64,000 bases of DNA from Nocardia asteroides (GCF_900637185.1 NZ_LR134352.1:4268001-4332000), one strand, 5' to 3'; shown: positions 10,338 through 19,230, counted from the stretch's first letter. Program-made: numbers and translations. The notes: generated from the sequence alone by a model not told the origin.

Positions 10338-11318
10338 ATGTCCATCGGAGAACATCTGCGCGGGTGGGGCGGACTGCCCGCCTATCCGTTCCCGGATCAG
10401 GAGAAGGACGCCGAAGCCCAGGCCACCGCGGTACGCCTGCTGCCCGCCGCCGACGCGGTGGCGTGGCGGATCGGCGTGGAACCCTATGACGCCGAGGAGA
10501 CCTGGCCGGAGGCGTTCTCCCGGTTCCTCGAGACCGTCGACCCCGCCGGGGTGCGCGCGATCATCGTCGGATCCTGGGCCGACGCCTACGACAACCGGCC
10601 CGACGACGTGATCGACGCGATCATCGACGCCCGTGACCGCTTGCCCGCTCTGCGGGCGCTGTTCGTCGGTGACATCATCGGCGAGGAATGCGAGATCTCC
10701 TGGATCAACCAGGGCGAGGTGACCCGGCTGCTCGACGCGTTCCCGCAGCTCGAGGAACTCGGCGTACGTGGCGGCGAACAGCTCGAGTTCGCCGCGGTCC
10801 GGCACGAGAACCTGCGGAAGCTCAAGGTCCAGGCGGGCGGTCTGCCGGTGGCGGTCGTGCGTGGTGTCGCGGCCAGCGACCTGCCCGCGCTGCGCGATCT
10901 CGAACTGTGGCTCGGTACCTCCGAATACGGCGGCGACAGCGATGTCGACGACCTCGCCCCGATCCTGTCCGGCGACCGGCTGCCCAGCTTGACGCGGCTG
11001 GCGTTGCGCAACAGCGAGATCCAGGACGCGGTCTGCGCCGCGATCGCGGCCGCACCGGTGGTGGCCCGGCTCGAGGAACTGGACCTGTCGATGGGGGTGC
11101 TCACCGACGACGGTGCCGCGGCCTTGCTCGGCGGCCAGCCGCTGACCCATCTGAAATCGCTGGATCTGCACCACAACTACGTGAGCAAGGCGATCGGCGC
11201 CCGCCTGGCGGACAGTCTCACCCCGGCCGGGGTGGCGCTGAACCTGGACACCGACGACGCCGAGTCCGACGAGGACGACGACGGTTCGGTGTGGCGTTTC
11301 GTCGCGGTCGGCGAGTGA
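10338..11318 (+). CDS. STM4015-family leucine-rich protein
   Basis: A 326-residue protein recognised as STM4015-like, named for an uncharacterised Salmonella gene. The N-terminal ~120 residues form an alpha/beta region. From about residue 130 there are irregular leucine-rich units (LRKLKVQ, LRDLELWL, LTRLALRNSEI, LEELDLSM, LKSLDLHHNYV), suggesting an RNI-like solenoid for protein binding. It ends in an acidic stretch (DTDDAESDEDDDG). It has no signal peptide. A purine-rich GGAAGGGGCGGGAA precedes ATG 10338. It is the first gene of the five-gene cassette and may serve as scaffold or substrate-recognition partner. Confidence 0.85.
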   Translation: MSIGEHLRGWGGLPAYPFPDQEKDAEAQATAVRLLPAADAVAWRIGVEPYDAEETWPEAFSRFLETVDPAGVRAIIVGSWADAYDNRPDDVIDAIIDARDRLPALRALFVGDIIGEECEISWINQGEVTRLLDAFPQLEELGVRGGEQLEFAAVRHENLRKLKVQAGGLPVAVVRGVAASDLPALRDLELWLGTSEYGGDSDVDDLAPILSGDRLPSLTRLALRNSEIQDAVCAAIAAAPVVARLEELDLSMGVLTDDGAAALLGGQPLTHLKSLDLHHNYVSKAIGARLADSLTPAGVALNLDTDDAESDEDDDGSVWRFVAVGE

Positions 11319-11324
11319 GCTGAC

Positions 11325-12395
11325 GTGCGCTGGGTGGTGGTCGGCAATGCCGAGAACCGGCGGGTCCGGCTGTTCACCGACGCGGTCCGCGCCGCCGGTC
11401 TCCCCGGCCCACGCGTCGTCGAGTGGGGCACGGTCCTGGCCGACGGCGGGCACGACTTCGCCGACGACGAGATCGTCCGCCTGGACTCACCCGGGGAAAA
11501 TCATGCAGTCGATGCCATGTTGCGTGGCATGCACGATCCGACGCGAGTAGAGGGGTCGGCGCGCTGGTACCGCGCCTTCCTCGCGGCGGTGGGCTCGCTG
11601 CGCGGCGGCCGACGCGTCGACGACCCGGCCGAGCTGGCGGTGCTGTTCGACAAACGCCGCTGTCACGCCCGGCTGAGCGCGGCCGGGGTGCCGGTACCGC
11701 CGTCGCCGGTCACCGGCCCGCTGCGCGGCTGGGCGGATGTACGCGCGCAGATGCGGGCGGCGGGAATGGCGCGGGTGTTCGTGAAACTCGCGCATGGTTC
11801 GTCCGCGTCGGGCGTGCTGGCGATCGAGTCGACCACGTCGGGGCGCTGGCAGGCCACCACCTCGGTCGAGGCGGGTTCCGACGGCGTCTTGCACAACTCG
11901 CTGCGCGTACGCCGATACCGCGACGAACGCGAGATCGCGGCGATCGTCGACCGGCTCGCCCCCGACGGCCTGCACGTCGAACGCTGGATTCCCAAGGCCA
12001 CCACCGGTGGGCGCACCGCCGACCTGCGGATCGTCGTCGTCGCGGGCCGCGCCACCCATGCCGTCGTCCGCACCAGCACGGGCCCGATGACGAATCTGCA
12101 TCTGGGCGGAGCGCGCGGGGACCTCGACGCCGTGCGCTCCGACATCGGCACGCACTGGGACGACGCGATGGCCGTGTGTGAACAGGCTGCCGCGTGCTTC
12201 CCCGGGACCCTGTGTGTCGGGGTCGACCTGCTGCCGGGCACGGACTGGCGGCGATTCACCGTCGGCGAGGTCAACGCGTTCGGCGATCTGCTCCCCGGCC
12301 TCACCGGCCTGCCCGGAACACCCGCCGAGGGCATGGACACCTACAGCGCCCAGCTCAGCGCCGTGGCCCGCGACCTGATCGGAGCCACGCGATGA
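11325..12395 (+). CDS. STM4014-family ATP-grasp protein
   Basis: A 356-residue protein with an ATP-grasp fold. The N-terminal Rossmann-like segment is MRWVVVGNAENRR. The ATP-binding lysine region is VFVKLAHGSSASGV, the central strand is ADLRIVVVAG, and the metal-binding C-terminal part is VGVDLLPG followed by VGEVNAFGDLLP. ATP-grasp enzymes join a carboxylate, activated as acyl-phosphate, to an amine or thiol. The partners here are unknown. GTG 11325 starts 6 bp after the STM4015-like stop, and the stop overlaps the next ATG (ATGA, 12392-12395). Confidence 0.87.
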   Translation: MRWVVVGNAENRRVRLFTDAVRAAGLPGPRVVEWGTVLADGGHDFADDEIVRLDSPGENHAVDAMLRGMHDPTRVEGSARWYRAFLAAVGSLRGGRRVDDPAELAVLFDKRRCHARLSAAGVPVPPSPVTGPLRGWADVRAQMRAAGMARVFVKLAHGSSASGVLAIESTTSGRWQATTSVEAGSDGVLHNSLRVRRYRDEREIAAIVDRLAPDGLHVERWIPKATTGGRTADLRIVVVAGRATHAVVRTSTGPMTNLHLGGARGDLDAVRSDIGTHWDDAMAVCEQAAACFPGTLCVGVDLLPGTDWRRFTVGEVNAFGDLLPGLTGLPGTPAEGMDTYSAQLSAVARDLIGATR

Positions 12396-13222
12396 CCGCG
12401 CTCCCCCGTCCCGACATGACCGAGGTCGTCGGCCGCGACGACCTGCTGCTGCTCACCCTGGACACCCTGCGCTACGACGTCGCGACCGAATTGGCCGCGG
12501 CGGGCAGGCTGCCCACCCTGTCGCGGTATCTGCCGGGCGCGCGGTGGGAGAAGCGCCATGCGCCGGGAAGTTTCACCTACGCCTCGCATCACGCGATGTT
12601 CGCCGGGTTCCTGCCGACTCCGGCCACCCCGGGCCCGCATCCGCGCCTGTTCGCGGCGCGCTTCGCCGGCAGCGAGACCACCGCCGACGGCACCTTCGTC
12701 TTCGACGAGCCCGACCTGGTGACCGCGCTCGCCGCCCGCGGCTACCACACCGTCTGTATCGGCGGTGTCGGCTTCTTCAACAAGCAGGGCGCGCTCGGCA
12801 GCGTGCTGCCGGGATTGTTCGCCGAAAGTCATTGGGCGCCGGAATTCTCGGTGGCCTCACCGACGTCGTTCGAGGAGCAGGTGGCGTGCGCGCGGCGCGT
12901 AGTCGCCGCGATGCCGGCCGAGCAGCGGGTCTTCCTGTTCCTCAACGCCTCGGCGCTGCATCAGCCCAACTGGTTCCACCTGCCGGGCGCGACCCGCGCG
13001 TCCGGGGACAGCCGCACCACCCACGCCGCCGCCCTCGAGTACATCGACGCCCACATCGGCGCGCTGTTCGACACGATGCGGTCGCGGCGCCGGTGCTTCG
13101 CGATCGTGTGCTCCGATCACGGCACCGCCTACGGCGACGACGGTTTCACCGGGCACCGCCTCGGCCACGAATCGGTGTGGACGGTGCCCTACAGCCATTT
13201 CTTCCTGGAGTCCACCGCATGA
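12392..13222 (+). CDS. STM4013/SEN3800-family hydrolase (alkaline phosphatase superfamily)
   Basis: A 276-residue protein of the sulfatase/phosphatase (AlkP) superfamily. Metal-site motifs are LLLLTLDTLRYD near the N-terminus, SFTYASHHAMFAGF at the nucleophile position (Thr or Ser, not the formylglycine-forming Cys), VCSDHGTAYGDDG and GHRLGHESV with the C-terminal histidines. It lacks a signal peptide, so it acts in the cytosol. It probably hydrolyses a phosphate or sulfate ester, or transfers such a group. Both ends overlap neighbours through ATGA junctions (12392-12395 and 13219-13222), indicating tightly coupled translation in the cassette. Confidence 0.87.
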   Translation: MTALPRPDMTEVVGRDDLLLLTLDTLRYDVATELAAAGRLPTLSRYLPGARWEKRHAPGSFTYASHHAMFAGFLPTPATPGPHPRLFAARFAGSETTADGTFVFDEPDLVTALAARGYHTVCIGGVGFFNKQGALGSVLPGLFAESHWAPEFSVASPTSFEEQVACARRVVAAMPAEQRVFLFLNASALHQPNWFHLPGATRASGDSRTTHAAALEYIDAHIGALFDTMRSRRRCFAIVCSDHGTAYGDDGFTGHRLGHESVWTVPYSHFFLESTA

Positions 13223-14556
13223 TCGACACCGCGCTACCGCGGCCGTACCAGAACTACGTCTACGCCTACCCGCACAAGACCGCCTACCGTCCGCTGCCGC
13301 ATCGGCCGCCGTTGTCGCAGGTGTGGGCGGGAGAGCCGCGGTCGGCGCTGTCGCTGTATCTGCACATCCCGTTCTGCGAGGTGCGCTGCGGTTTCTGCAA
13401 TCTGTTCACCCGGGTCGGCGCGCCGGACGGGCTCACCGGCCGCTACCTCGACGCCCTGGCCCGCCAGGCCCGCGCCGTGCGCGACAGCCTCGGCGACAGC
13501 GAACGGCCCCGGTTCGCCACCGCGGCGTTCGGCGGTGGCACGCCGACCTTCCTCGACCCGGCCGAACTGACCCGCCTCTGCGATATCGCCGAGCAGATCA
13601 TGGGCGCCGAGCTGCGCGTCATCCCGCTGTCGGTGGAGGCGTCCCCGGCCACCGCCACCACCGACCGGCTCGCCGTGCTGGCCGAGCGCGGCACGACCCG
13701 ATTGAGCCTGGGCGTGCAGAGTTTCGTCGACGCCGAGGCCAGGGCGGCGGTGCGGCCGCAACGGCGCGCCGAGGTGGAGGCCGCGCTGGGCCGCATCCGT
13801 GCGGCGGGCATCCCCGTGCTCAATATCGACCTCATCTACGGCATCGACGGGCAGACCGCCGCGAGCTGGCAGGTCTCGCTCGACGCGACACTGGCGTGGC
13901 GGCCCGAGGAGGTCTACCTCTACCCGCTGTACGTGCGCCCGCTGACGGGTCTGGCCCGGCACGCCGATCCCGCGGTCGCCGAACAGGATTGGGACCGCGA
14001 CCGGCTCGCGCGGTACCGGCAGGGCCGCGATCATCTGCTCGCGCACGGCTATCGGCAGGTGTCGATGCGCATGTTCCGCCGCGTCGACGCGCCACCGCAG
14101 GGCGCCGACGACTACGCCTGCCAGACCGACGGCATGATCGGCCTCGGCTGCGGCGCACGCTCCTACACCAGGTCGCTGCACTACTCCTTCGACTACGCGG
14201 TCGACATGCGGGAAGTGCGCGGCATCATCGACACCTACGTCGCGACCACCGATTTCGGTTCGGCCCTGCACGGCCGCGTCGTCGACGCCGACGAAGCCGC
14301 CCGCCGCCACCTGCTCCAGTCGCTGCTGCAAGCGGAGGGCCTGCCGGTCGCCGACTACCGCGCGCGCTTCGGCACCGACCCGTGGGACGATTTCGGCGCC
14401 GAGCTGCACACGCTGGCCGGACGGGGCTGGCTCGCCGACACCGGCCCGGAATCGCTGCGCCTGTCGGCCGAGGGGCTGGCCTACTCCGACGCGATCGGCC
14501 CCGGCTTCTTCTCCCCCGCCGTGCGCGCCGCCATGGCCGCCTACGAACCGCGCTGA
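13219..14556 (+). CDS. STM4012-family radical SAM protein (HemN/HemW-like)
   Basis: A 445-residue radical SAM enzyme. The cluster motif C-x3-C-x2-C is Cys53, Cys57 and Cys60 in LHIPFCEVRCGFC. The SAM-binding GGGTP motif lies in TAAFGGGTPTFLD, followed by the RLSLGVQSF strand, as in coproporphyrinogen dehydrogenase (HemN) and HemW. A C-terminal HemN_C-like helical region follows. The substrate is unknown. Being in one operon with a second radical SAM protein, an ATP-grasp enzyme and an AlkP-type hydrolase argues for a dedicated biosynthetic pathway rather than heme metabolism. Confidence 0.88.
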   Translation: MIDTALPRPYQNYVYAYPHKTAYRPLPHRPPLSQVWAGEPRSALSLYLHIPFCEVRCGFCNLFTRVGAPDGLTGRYLDALARQARAVRDSLGDSERPRFATAAFGGGTPTFLDPAELTRLCDIAEQIMGAELRVIPLSVEASPATATTDRLAVLAERGTTRLSLGVQSFVDAEARAAVRPQRRAEVEAALGRIRAAGIPVLNIDLIYGIDGQTAASWQVSLDATLAWRPEEVYLYPLYVRPLTGLARHADPAVAEQDWDRDRLARYRQGRDHLLAHGYRQVSMRMFRRVDAPPQGADDYACQTDGMIGLGCGARSYTRSLHYSFDYAVDMREVRGIIDTYVATTDFGSALHGRVVDADEAARRHLLQSLLQAEGLPVADYRARFGTDPWDDFGAELHTLAGRGWLADTGPESLRLSAEGLAYSDAIGPGFFSPAVRAAMAAYEPR

Positions 14557-14558
14557 CC

Positions 14559-15491
14559 GTGGATCTGACCGTCCTCTACCGCGGCCCGCTGGCCTCGTGC
14601 GACTACGACTGCCCGTACTGCCCGTTCGCCAAACGCCGCGACAGCACCACCCAGCTGCGCGCCGACCGCGCCGCCCTGCACCGGTTCACCGGCTGGGCGC
14701 ACGCGCAGACCGAGGATCGGCTCTCGATCCTGTTCACCCCGTGGGGCGAGGGCCTGGTCCGATCCTGGTATCGCACCGCGCTGATCGAGTTGTCGCATCG
14801 CCCGCACGTGCGGCGGGTCGCCATCCAGACCAACCTCAGCGGCCGCATCGACTGGACCGGCGACGCCGATCCCGACACGCTGGCTCTGTGGTGCACCTAC
14901 CACCCTGGTCAGACCCCGTACCGGCGGTTCCTGGACAAGACCGAACGGCTGGCCGCGGCCGGAATCCGGTTCAGCGTGGGCGTCGTCGGGCTGCCCGAGC
15001 ATCTCGAGCACGCCCGCAGGTTGCGTGCCGACCTGCCCGATCACGTCTACCTGTGGGTCAACGCCGCCGAGGGCCACACCTACACCGACGCCGACGCCGC
15101 CGACTGGACCGCCATCGACGCGCTGTTCCCGTTCAGCAGGCACCCGCACCGCTCGGCGGGCGCGCCGTGCCGCACCGGCGACTCGGTGATCTCGGTCGAC
15201 GGTGACGGCACGGTGCGCCGCTGCCATTTCGTGCGGACGCCGCTGGGCAACCTCTACGACGGCTCCTACCGGTCCGCGCTGGCACCGCGCCCGTGTCCGC
15301 TGGCGGTGTGCGACTGCCACATCGGCTATGTCCATCTGGAGACGCTGCCGCTGTACGACGTGTTCGCCGGTGGAGTCCTGGAACGGATTCCGGTTCAGCC
15401 GACGTCGAGCGTGGTGGTCACCGGGGTGACGCCGGTGGTCAGGTCGAGTACCGGGCAGTGCGCGTCGACGGCCTGCTGCAGTTCGGCGTAG
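14559..15491 (+). CDS. STM4011-family radical SAM protein
   Basis: A 310-residue radical SAM protein. The SAM cluster ligands Cys14, Cys18 and Cys21 lie in SCDYDCPYCPF. The C-terminal half has a second cysteine set: APCRTGD, VRRCHFV, then RPCPLAVCDCHIGY. This resembles a SPASM/Twitch auxiliary iron-sulfur site. GTG 14559 starts 2 bp after the STM4012-like stop; the frame itself is open farther upstream inside that gene. The last ~32 codons run into the convergent osmC-like gene (15395-15491) and have no family look, so they may be a recent extension after loss of the original stop. Confidence 0.85.
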   Translation: MDLTVLYRGPLASCDYDCPYCPFAKRRDSTTQLRADRAALHRFTGWAHAQTEDRLSILFTPWGEGLVRSWYRTALIELSHRPHVRRVAIQTNLSGRIDWTGDADPDTLALWCTYHPGQTPYRRFLDKTERLAAAGIRFSVGVVGLPEHLEHARRLRADLPDHVYLWVNAAEGHTYTDADAADWTAIDALFPFSRHPHRSAGAPCRTGDSVISVDGDGTVRRCHFVRTPLGNLYDGSYRSALAPRPCPLAVCDCHIGYVHLETLPLYDVFAGGVLERIPVQPTSSVVVTGVTPVVRSSTGQCASTACCSSA

Positions 15492-15907
15492 CGCTCGGCG
15501 GATTCGGGTCCGCGCACCCGCACGCGCACCCGGACGGCCTGGAATCCGGGGCGCACGGTGTCGTCGAGGCCGAAGAAGCCGCGCACGTCCAGATCGCCTT
15601 CGGCGGTGATCGTCAGGTCGTCGACGGTGATGCCGAGCCGCTGGGCCCAGAACCGGTAGGTGACGACCTGGCAGGACAGCAGCGCCGCCAGATACACCTC
15701 GACCGGGTTGGCCGCGGTGTCGGCGCCGCCGAGCGCGGCGGGCTCGTCGACGCGCACGGTGTGCGTGCGCGCGGTGACGACGCTGCCGACCGTGCCGTCG
15801 GGGGTGGCGGCGGCACGGAACACGAAGTGCGCGTTGGCGGAATCGGCGGCCACGGCCGTGGCGGTGGCTTCGGTGATCTCGGTCAACGTGGTGAGCTGGC
15901 TGGTCAT
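15395..15907 (-). CDS. OsmC-family protein
   Basis: A 170-residue OsmC/Ohr-fold protein. The two redox cysteines sit in the expected contexts, AALLSCQVVTYRFWA and AVDAHCPVLDL, consistent with thiol-dependent peroxide reduction or a related role. Its 3' end overlaps 97 bp of the convergent STM4011-like gene, an unusually long overlap. It starts 65 bp from the end of the methyltransferase gene, on the same strand. Confidence 0.9.
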   Translation of the reverse strand: MTSQLTTLTEITEATATAVAADSANAHFVFRAAATPDGTVGSVVTARTHTVRVDEPAALGGADTAANPVEVYLAALLSCQVVTYRFWAQRLGITVDDLTITAEGDLDVRGFFGLDDTVRPGFQAVRVRVRVRGPESAERYAELQQAVDAHCPVLDLTTGVTPVTTTLDVG

Positions 15908-15972
15908 GTCCGGACGCTAACGCCGGGTTCGCCGCGCGCCCACCCCTGCGCTCGGCGTGATTCCAACCGGTG

Positions 15973-16584
15973 TCAGCGCGCGACCCCGAGCGAGAGCGCC
16001 GCGAACGCCTTCGGGGCGCCGGGCTGGTAGAAGCGGTCGAGTTCGACGGTCTCGAAGCCGGCGCCGGTGATCAGGCCGGGGATGTCGCGGTCGAGGTTGC
16101 AGCCGCCCGCGATCCGCTGCTGGATCGGGTTGAGCCGGTGCTGCCAGGTCCGCACCGCGGCGTCGGGGGCGAGCCCGTGTTCGACGAAGTGGAGGGTGCC
16201 GCCGGGTTTGAGGACCCGCCGGATCTCGGCCAGGGCCGCGTCCACGTCGGGGATGGTGCACAGGGTGAACGTCGACAGGGCCGTGTCGAAGGTGGCGTCC
16301 GGGAACGGCAGCGACTGCCCGTCCAGCCCGGCGCGCTCGATCGGCACCTCGCTGCCCGCCACCCGTTTCGCGGCGATCTTCCACGCGACATCGGCCGGTT
16401 CCACCCCCGCGACCCGCTCGACCGCCGCCGGATAGAACCCGACGTTGTTCCCCGACCCGAACCCGACCTCCAGCACCTCGCCGTGCAGGCCCGCGCAGGT
16501 CCGCTGCCGCAGCGAGTCGTTGGCGGCCACTCCGCACACCACGTCGACGATGTGCGGCAGGATCCGGTCGTTGTAGAAGCCCAT
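15973..16584 (-). CDS. Class I SAM-dependent methyltransferase
   Basis: A 203-residue methyltransferase. Motif I is VLEVGFGSGNN, an acidic VEPADVA follows, then ATFDTALSTFTLCTIPDV (motif II) and LKPGGTLHFVEHG (motif III), as in UbiE-like enzymes. The ATG at 16584 opens the family-like MGFYNDRILPHIVD; the longer open frame upstream is antisense to the phosphatase gene and is not used. The substrate is unknown. Confidence 0.88.
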   Translation of the reverse strand: MGFYNDRILPHIVDVVCGVAANDSLRQRTCAGLHGEVLEVGFGSGNNVGFYPAAVERVAGVEPADVAWKIAAKRVAGSEVPIERAGLDGQSLPFPDATFDTALSTFTLCTIPDVDAALAEIRRVLKPGGTLHFVEHGLAPDAAVRTWQHRLNPIQQRIAGGCNLDRDIPGLITGAGFETVELDRFYQPGAPKAFAALSLGVAR

Positions 16585-16628
16585 GCCCCGATCATCCTCC
16601 ACTCGGCGGCAGATGGCGCCCAGGTTGC

Positions 16629-17723
16629 TCAGGCCAGGCGGCGGTCGAACACCTGGGTGCCCGTGCCCGAGGCCGGATCCACCGTCACCACCCGCAGATT
16701 CACCGTCTCCGGCGTGAGATCCATGACCATGAAGCCCAGTTCGTGCTGGGTGTCGAACAGGGCGGGATGCGCCGCTTCCGAGGCGGGCGCGGTGTGGCCG
16801 CTCGCGGTCTTGCCCGCCGCGCCCGAGACGATCTGGCGGGTGCCCTTGCAGGCCGTGGTGGGTTCGAGTACCTGCAGGGTGTGGTCGTGGCCCGAGAGCA
16901 GGAACGAGACCTTGCCCAGCACATGGTCTTCGAAGAACCGCTTGGCGTGCACGCCGTTGATCGGCTCGATCGGCAGGCCCTCGTAGTTGCCCGCGTCGCC
17001 GTGCGGGCCGTTGCTCAGGTAGGGGTGATGGGTGCAGGCGATCTTCCACGGCGCCGTCGACTCGGCCAGACCCTGGTCGAGCCAGGCGCGCTGCTCGTTC
17101 ATGTACTGCCCGTCCACCGACCAGTACGGGTCGAGCAGCGGCGGGATGTAGGCGGCCAGCGGGTTCACGTCCAGGACGAAGAACTCCACCACCGGGTTGT
17201 CCTCGGGCACGCGCACCGAGTAGTAGCGGCTGGGCATCCACCAGCGCCGCGACCGGGCGTGGTACTCGACTTCGTGGTTGCCGCGCAGCAGCCAGCCACC
17301 GTCGCCGGGGAACACTCCGGAGGTGTCGTGGTTGCCCAGTGCCATGGCCCACGGAAAGTCCAGCCCCGCGTTGGGATCTTCGAACTTCGTGGCGAACTGG
17401 GCGTCGTCGGGTCCGTTCGGGCCCGATTCGTAGATGTTGTCGCCGAGCCCGACCGCCATGGTGAACGGTTCGCGGGCATGGAAGGCCCTGGCCGCGTCGG
17501 CGACGGCCCACTGGGTGCGGGTGCCGGTGCCCGCGTCGCCGATGATCAGGATCCGGGCGCCGCGCCCGGTGCCGGTCGGGGCGAACTTCGCCACCTCGGC
17601 GGGCACGGCCGCGGCCGGTGTCAGCCCGACGAGGGTGACACCGGCGACGACACCGGCCGCGCCGGCCAGTACTTCCCGGCGGCCGATGCCCGCCGGGGCC
17701 GAACCTGTGGTGGAGTGCGACAC
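16629..17723 (-). CDS. Exported metallophosphoesterase (acid phosphatase-like), Tat signal
   Basis: About 364 residues. The N-terminus GIGRREVLAGAAGVVAG is a twin-arginine signal with a cleavage-like Ala region, so the protein is exported folded. The dimetal phosphoesterase motifs are complete: GDAGTG, GLGDNIYESG, GNHDTSG, CTHHPYLSNG and SGHDHTLQ, resembling tartrate-resistant/purple acid phosphatases. I choose GTG 17723 because AAGGTGAG lies 7 nt upstream; GTG 17735 would overlap that site. It probably scavenges phosphate outside the membrane. It is 37 bp from the end of the exported unknown protein gene on the same strand. Confidence 0.88.
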   Translation of the reverse strand: MSHSTTGSAPAGIGRREVLAGAAGVVAGVTLVGLTPAAAVPAEVAKFAPTGTGRGARILIIGDAGTGTRTQWAVADAARAFHAREPFTMAVGLGDNIYESGPNGPDDAQFATKFEDPNAGLDFPWAMALGNHDTSGVFPGDGGWLLRGNHEVEYHARSRRWWMPSRYYSVRVPEDNPVVEFFVLDVNPLAAYIPPLLDPYWSVDGQYMNEQRAWLDQGLAESTAPWKIACTHHPYLSNGPHGDAGNYEGLPIEPINGVHAKRFFEDHVLGKVSFLLSGHDHTLQVLEPTTACKGTRQIVSGAAGKTASGHTAPASEAAHPALFDTQHELGFMVMDLTPETVNLRVVTVDPASGTGTQVFDRRLA

Positions 17724-17760
17724 GGGGATACTCACCTTCTGGTCTGGGATCGGTGGAAAC

Positions 17761-18981
17761 TTACACCGCGCACATCGACTGGATGACGCCGCGCACGATC
17801 GGTGCGCCGTAGTCGGTCGGGGCGAAGGCCAGCTTCTGCACGATCGACAGCGGCGTGAGCACCGCGTCGGCCACCCCGGCGTATCCGTCGATCGAGGTGC
17901 CCGCCGAGAACAGCAGGCTGGTGATGTCGAGCGTCAGTGTCGCCAGGTCGAAGGCGTTCTCCACCCGCACCTGGGCCAGCGGCGCGGTGTCGAGGGCGGT
18001 GCCTGCGGCGAGGTCGGCGCCGAGGTTGGCCAGGAAGGTCAGCGGGCCCTGGTCGAGCGCCTCGACCAGCGGCCCGAGCTCGTCGGAGCGGCGCATCAGC
18101 ATCACCTCGGCCACGCGGTTGCCTGCGAGGAAGACCTGCAGGTCGTCGGCGGCCTGGTTCATCGCCGCCGAATCCACGGGTACCGCACCGCTGTTCAGGT
18201 AGGCACGGGATCGTTCGACGACGGCGGCCAGGGTGAGATCGGCGATCGGGGTGCAGCTGCCGTCGGCGGTCATCACCAGCGCGGCCAGGTCCTCGACGGG
18301 GCGCGGCACGTCGACGCGTTCGGTGGCGGTGGCGTCCAGCTCCAGCGGCGGGTAGGCGCTCGGCGCGACACAACCGGCCACCAGCGACGCCTGCACCGCC
18401 CGCGCCAGCGCCTTGGTGCCGGTGAACGCCGCGCCCACCACGGGCTTCAGGAAGATGCCGACGGTGGGCACCATGCCCGCGGCGAGCTTGGCCGGGATCT
18501 TGACGATGCCGGTGGCGAGGATGAACACCTCGATCGCGTCCTCGACGGTGAGCTGCGCGACCGACATCGTCTGGTCGATGCGGCCGGTGCGGACCGCGTC
18601 CAGCCCGTTGACCAGATAGGTGACGATCGGGTCGTCGAGTTCGGCGGGCCGGGTCCCGACCCGGTCGGGGCGCATGGGCAGGCCGTCGCGGTGCACGCGC
18701 GCCGTGGCGAGCGCAGTCCTGACCTCGGCGACCTGACGGTCGTAGCCCGCCAGCCGGTCGGGCCCGACCACACCGCGCAGCACCGACGCCGCCGCGGTCA
18801 CCACGTCGTCGAACGTCGGTGCGCCCGGTGTGCAGAGGGGCGCCGCGTCGCCGATCGGGATCGCGGCGAGTGTCGGCGCGACCTCGGCATGCGCGGTCGT
18901 GGGGGTGAGCAGGGCTCCGGCGGCCAGGGTGAGCGCGGTGAGGGGGCCGAGACAGGAGGCGGTCGGGCGAGACAGGGGCAT
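17761..18981 (-). CDS. Exported protein of unknown function
   Basis: A 406-residue protein with a Sec signal peptide (hydrophobic LTALTLAAGALL, likely cleavage after TAHA). The mature part is helical and Ala/Val-rich, with four cysteines (in PLCTPG, AGCVAP, DGSCTP and the C-terminal SMCAV) that could form disulfides. A moderately hydrophobic stretch (EVFILATGIVKIPAKLAAGMVP) may touch the membrane. I recognise no family. GGAG precedes the ATG at about 9 nt. It is followed on the same strand by the Tat-exported phosphatase gene, so the two may be co-expressed at the cell surface. Confidence 0.8.
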   Translation of the reverse strand: MPLSRPTASCLGPLTALTLAAGALLTPTTAHAEVAPTLAAIPIGDAAPLCTPGAPTFDDVVTAAASVLRGVVGPDRLAGYDRQVAEVRTALATARVHRDGLPMRPDRVGTRPAELDDPIVTYLVNGLDAVRTGRIDQTMSVAQLTVEDAIEVFILATGIVKIPAKLAAGMVPTVGIFLKPVVGAAFTGTKALARAVQASLVAGCVAPSAYPPLELDATATERVDVPRPVEDLAALVMTADGSCTPIADLTLAAVVERSRAYLNSGAVPVDSAAMNQAADDLQVFLAGNRVAEVMLMRRSDELGPLVEALDQGPLTFLANLGADLAAGTALDTAPLAQVRVENAFDLATLTLDITSLLFSAGTSIDGYAGVADAVLTPLSIVQKLAFAPTDYGAPIVRGVIQSMCAV

Positions 18982-19230
18982 GCGGGGCGATCTCCGGCGG
19001 GCGACGGCCGCCCGGCGGCACCGGGTGGCGAACTAAGGAACGTCTGCCCTCGAAGCCAAGGCGGCGGAGTTTCCGAAACGGTGCCGTCCGAGTGAACGCC
19101 CGACCAATTTGGACATACGTTCAGCTCCTCGCCATTCATCGAACAATGGTGTTCGCCGAGAGGTTGCCGAGCCCGGTCACGCCCCGCCGGACAGGGCCCG
19201 CGCGCGGGCGCCGGACATGCCTTCGGCACC

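Noticed and set aside
12392..13222. Classical sulfatase
   Set aside because: The C/S-x-P-x-R formylglycine motif is absent; Thr or Ser occupies the nucleophile region, so only AlkP-superfamily membership is claimed.
15973..17511. 512-residue methyltransferase fusion
   Set aside because: The N-terminal part is out-of-frame phosphatase sequence; ATG 16584 begins the real family N-terminus.
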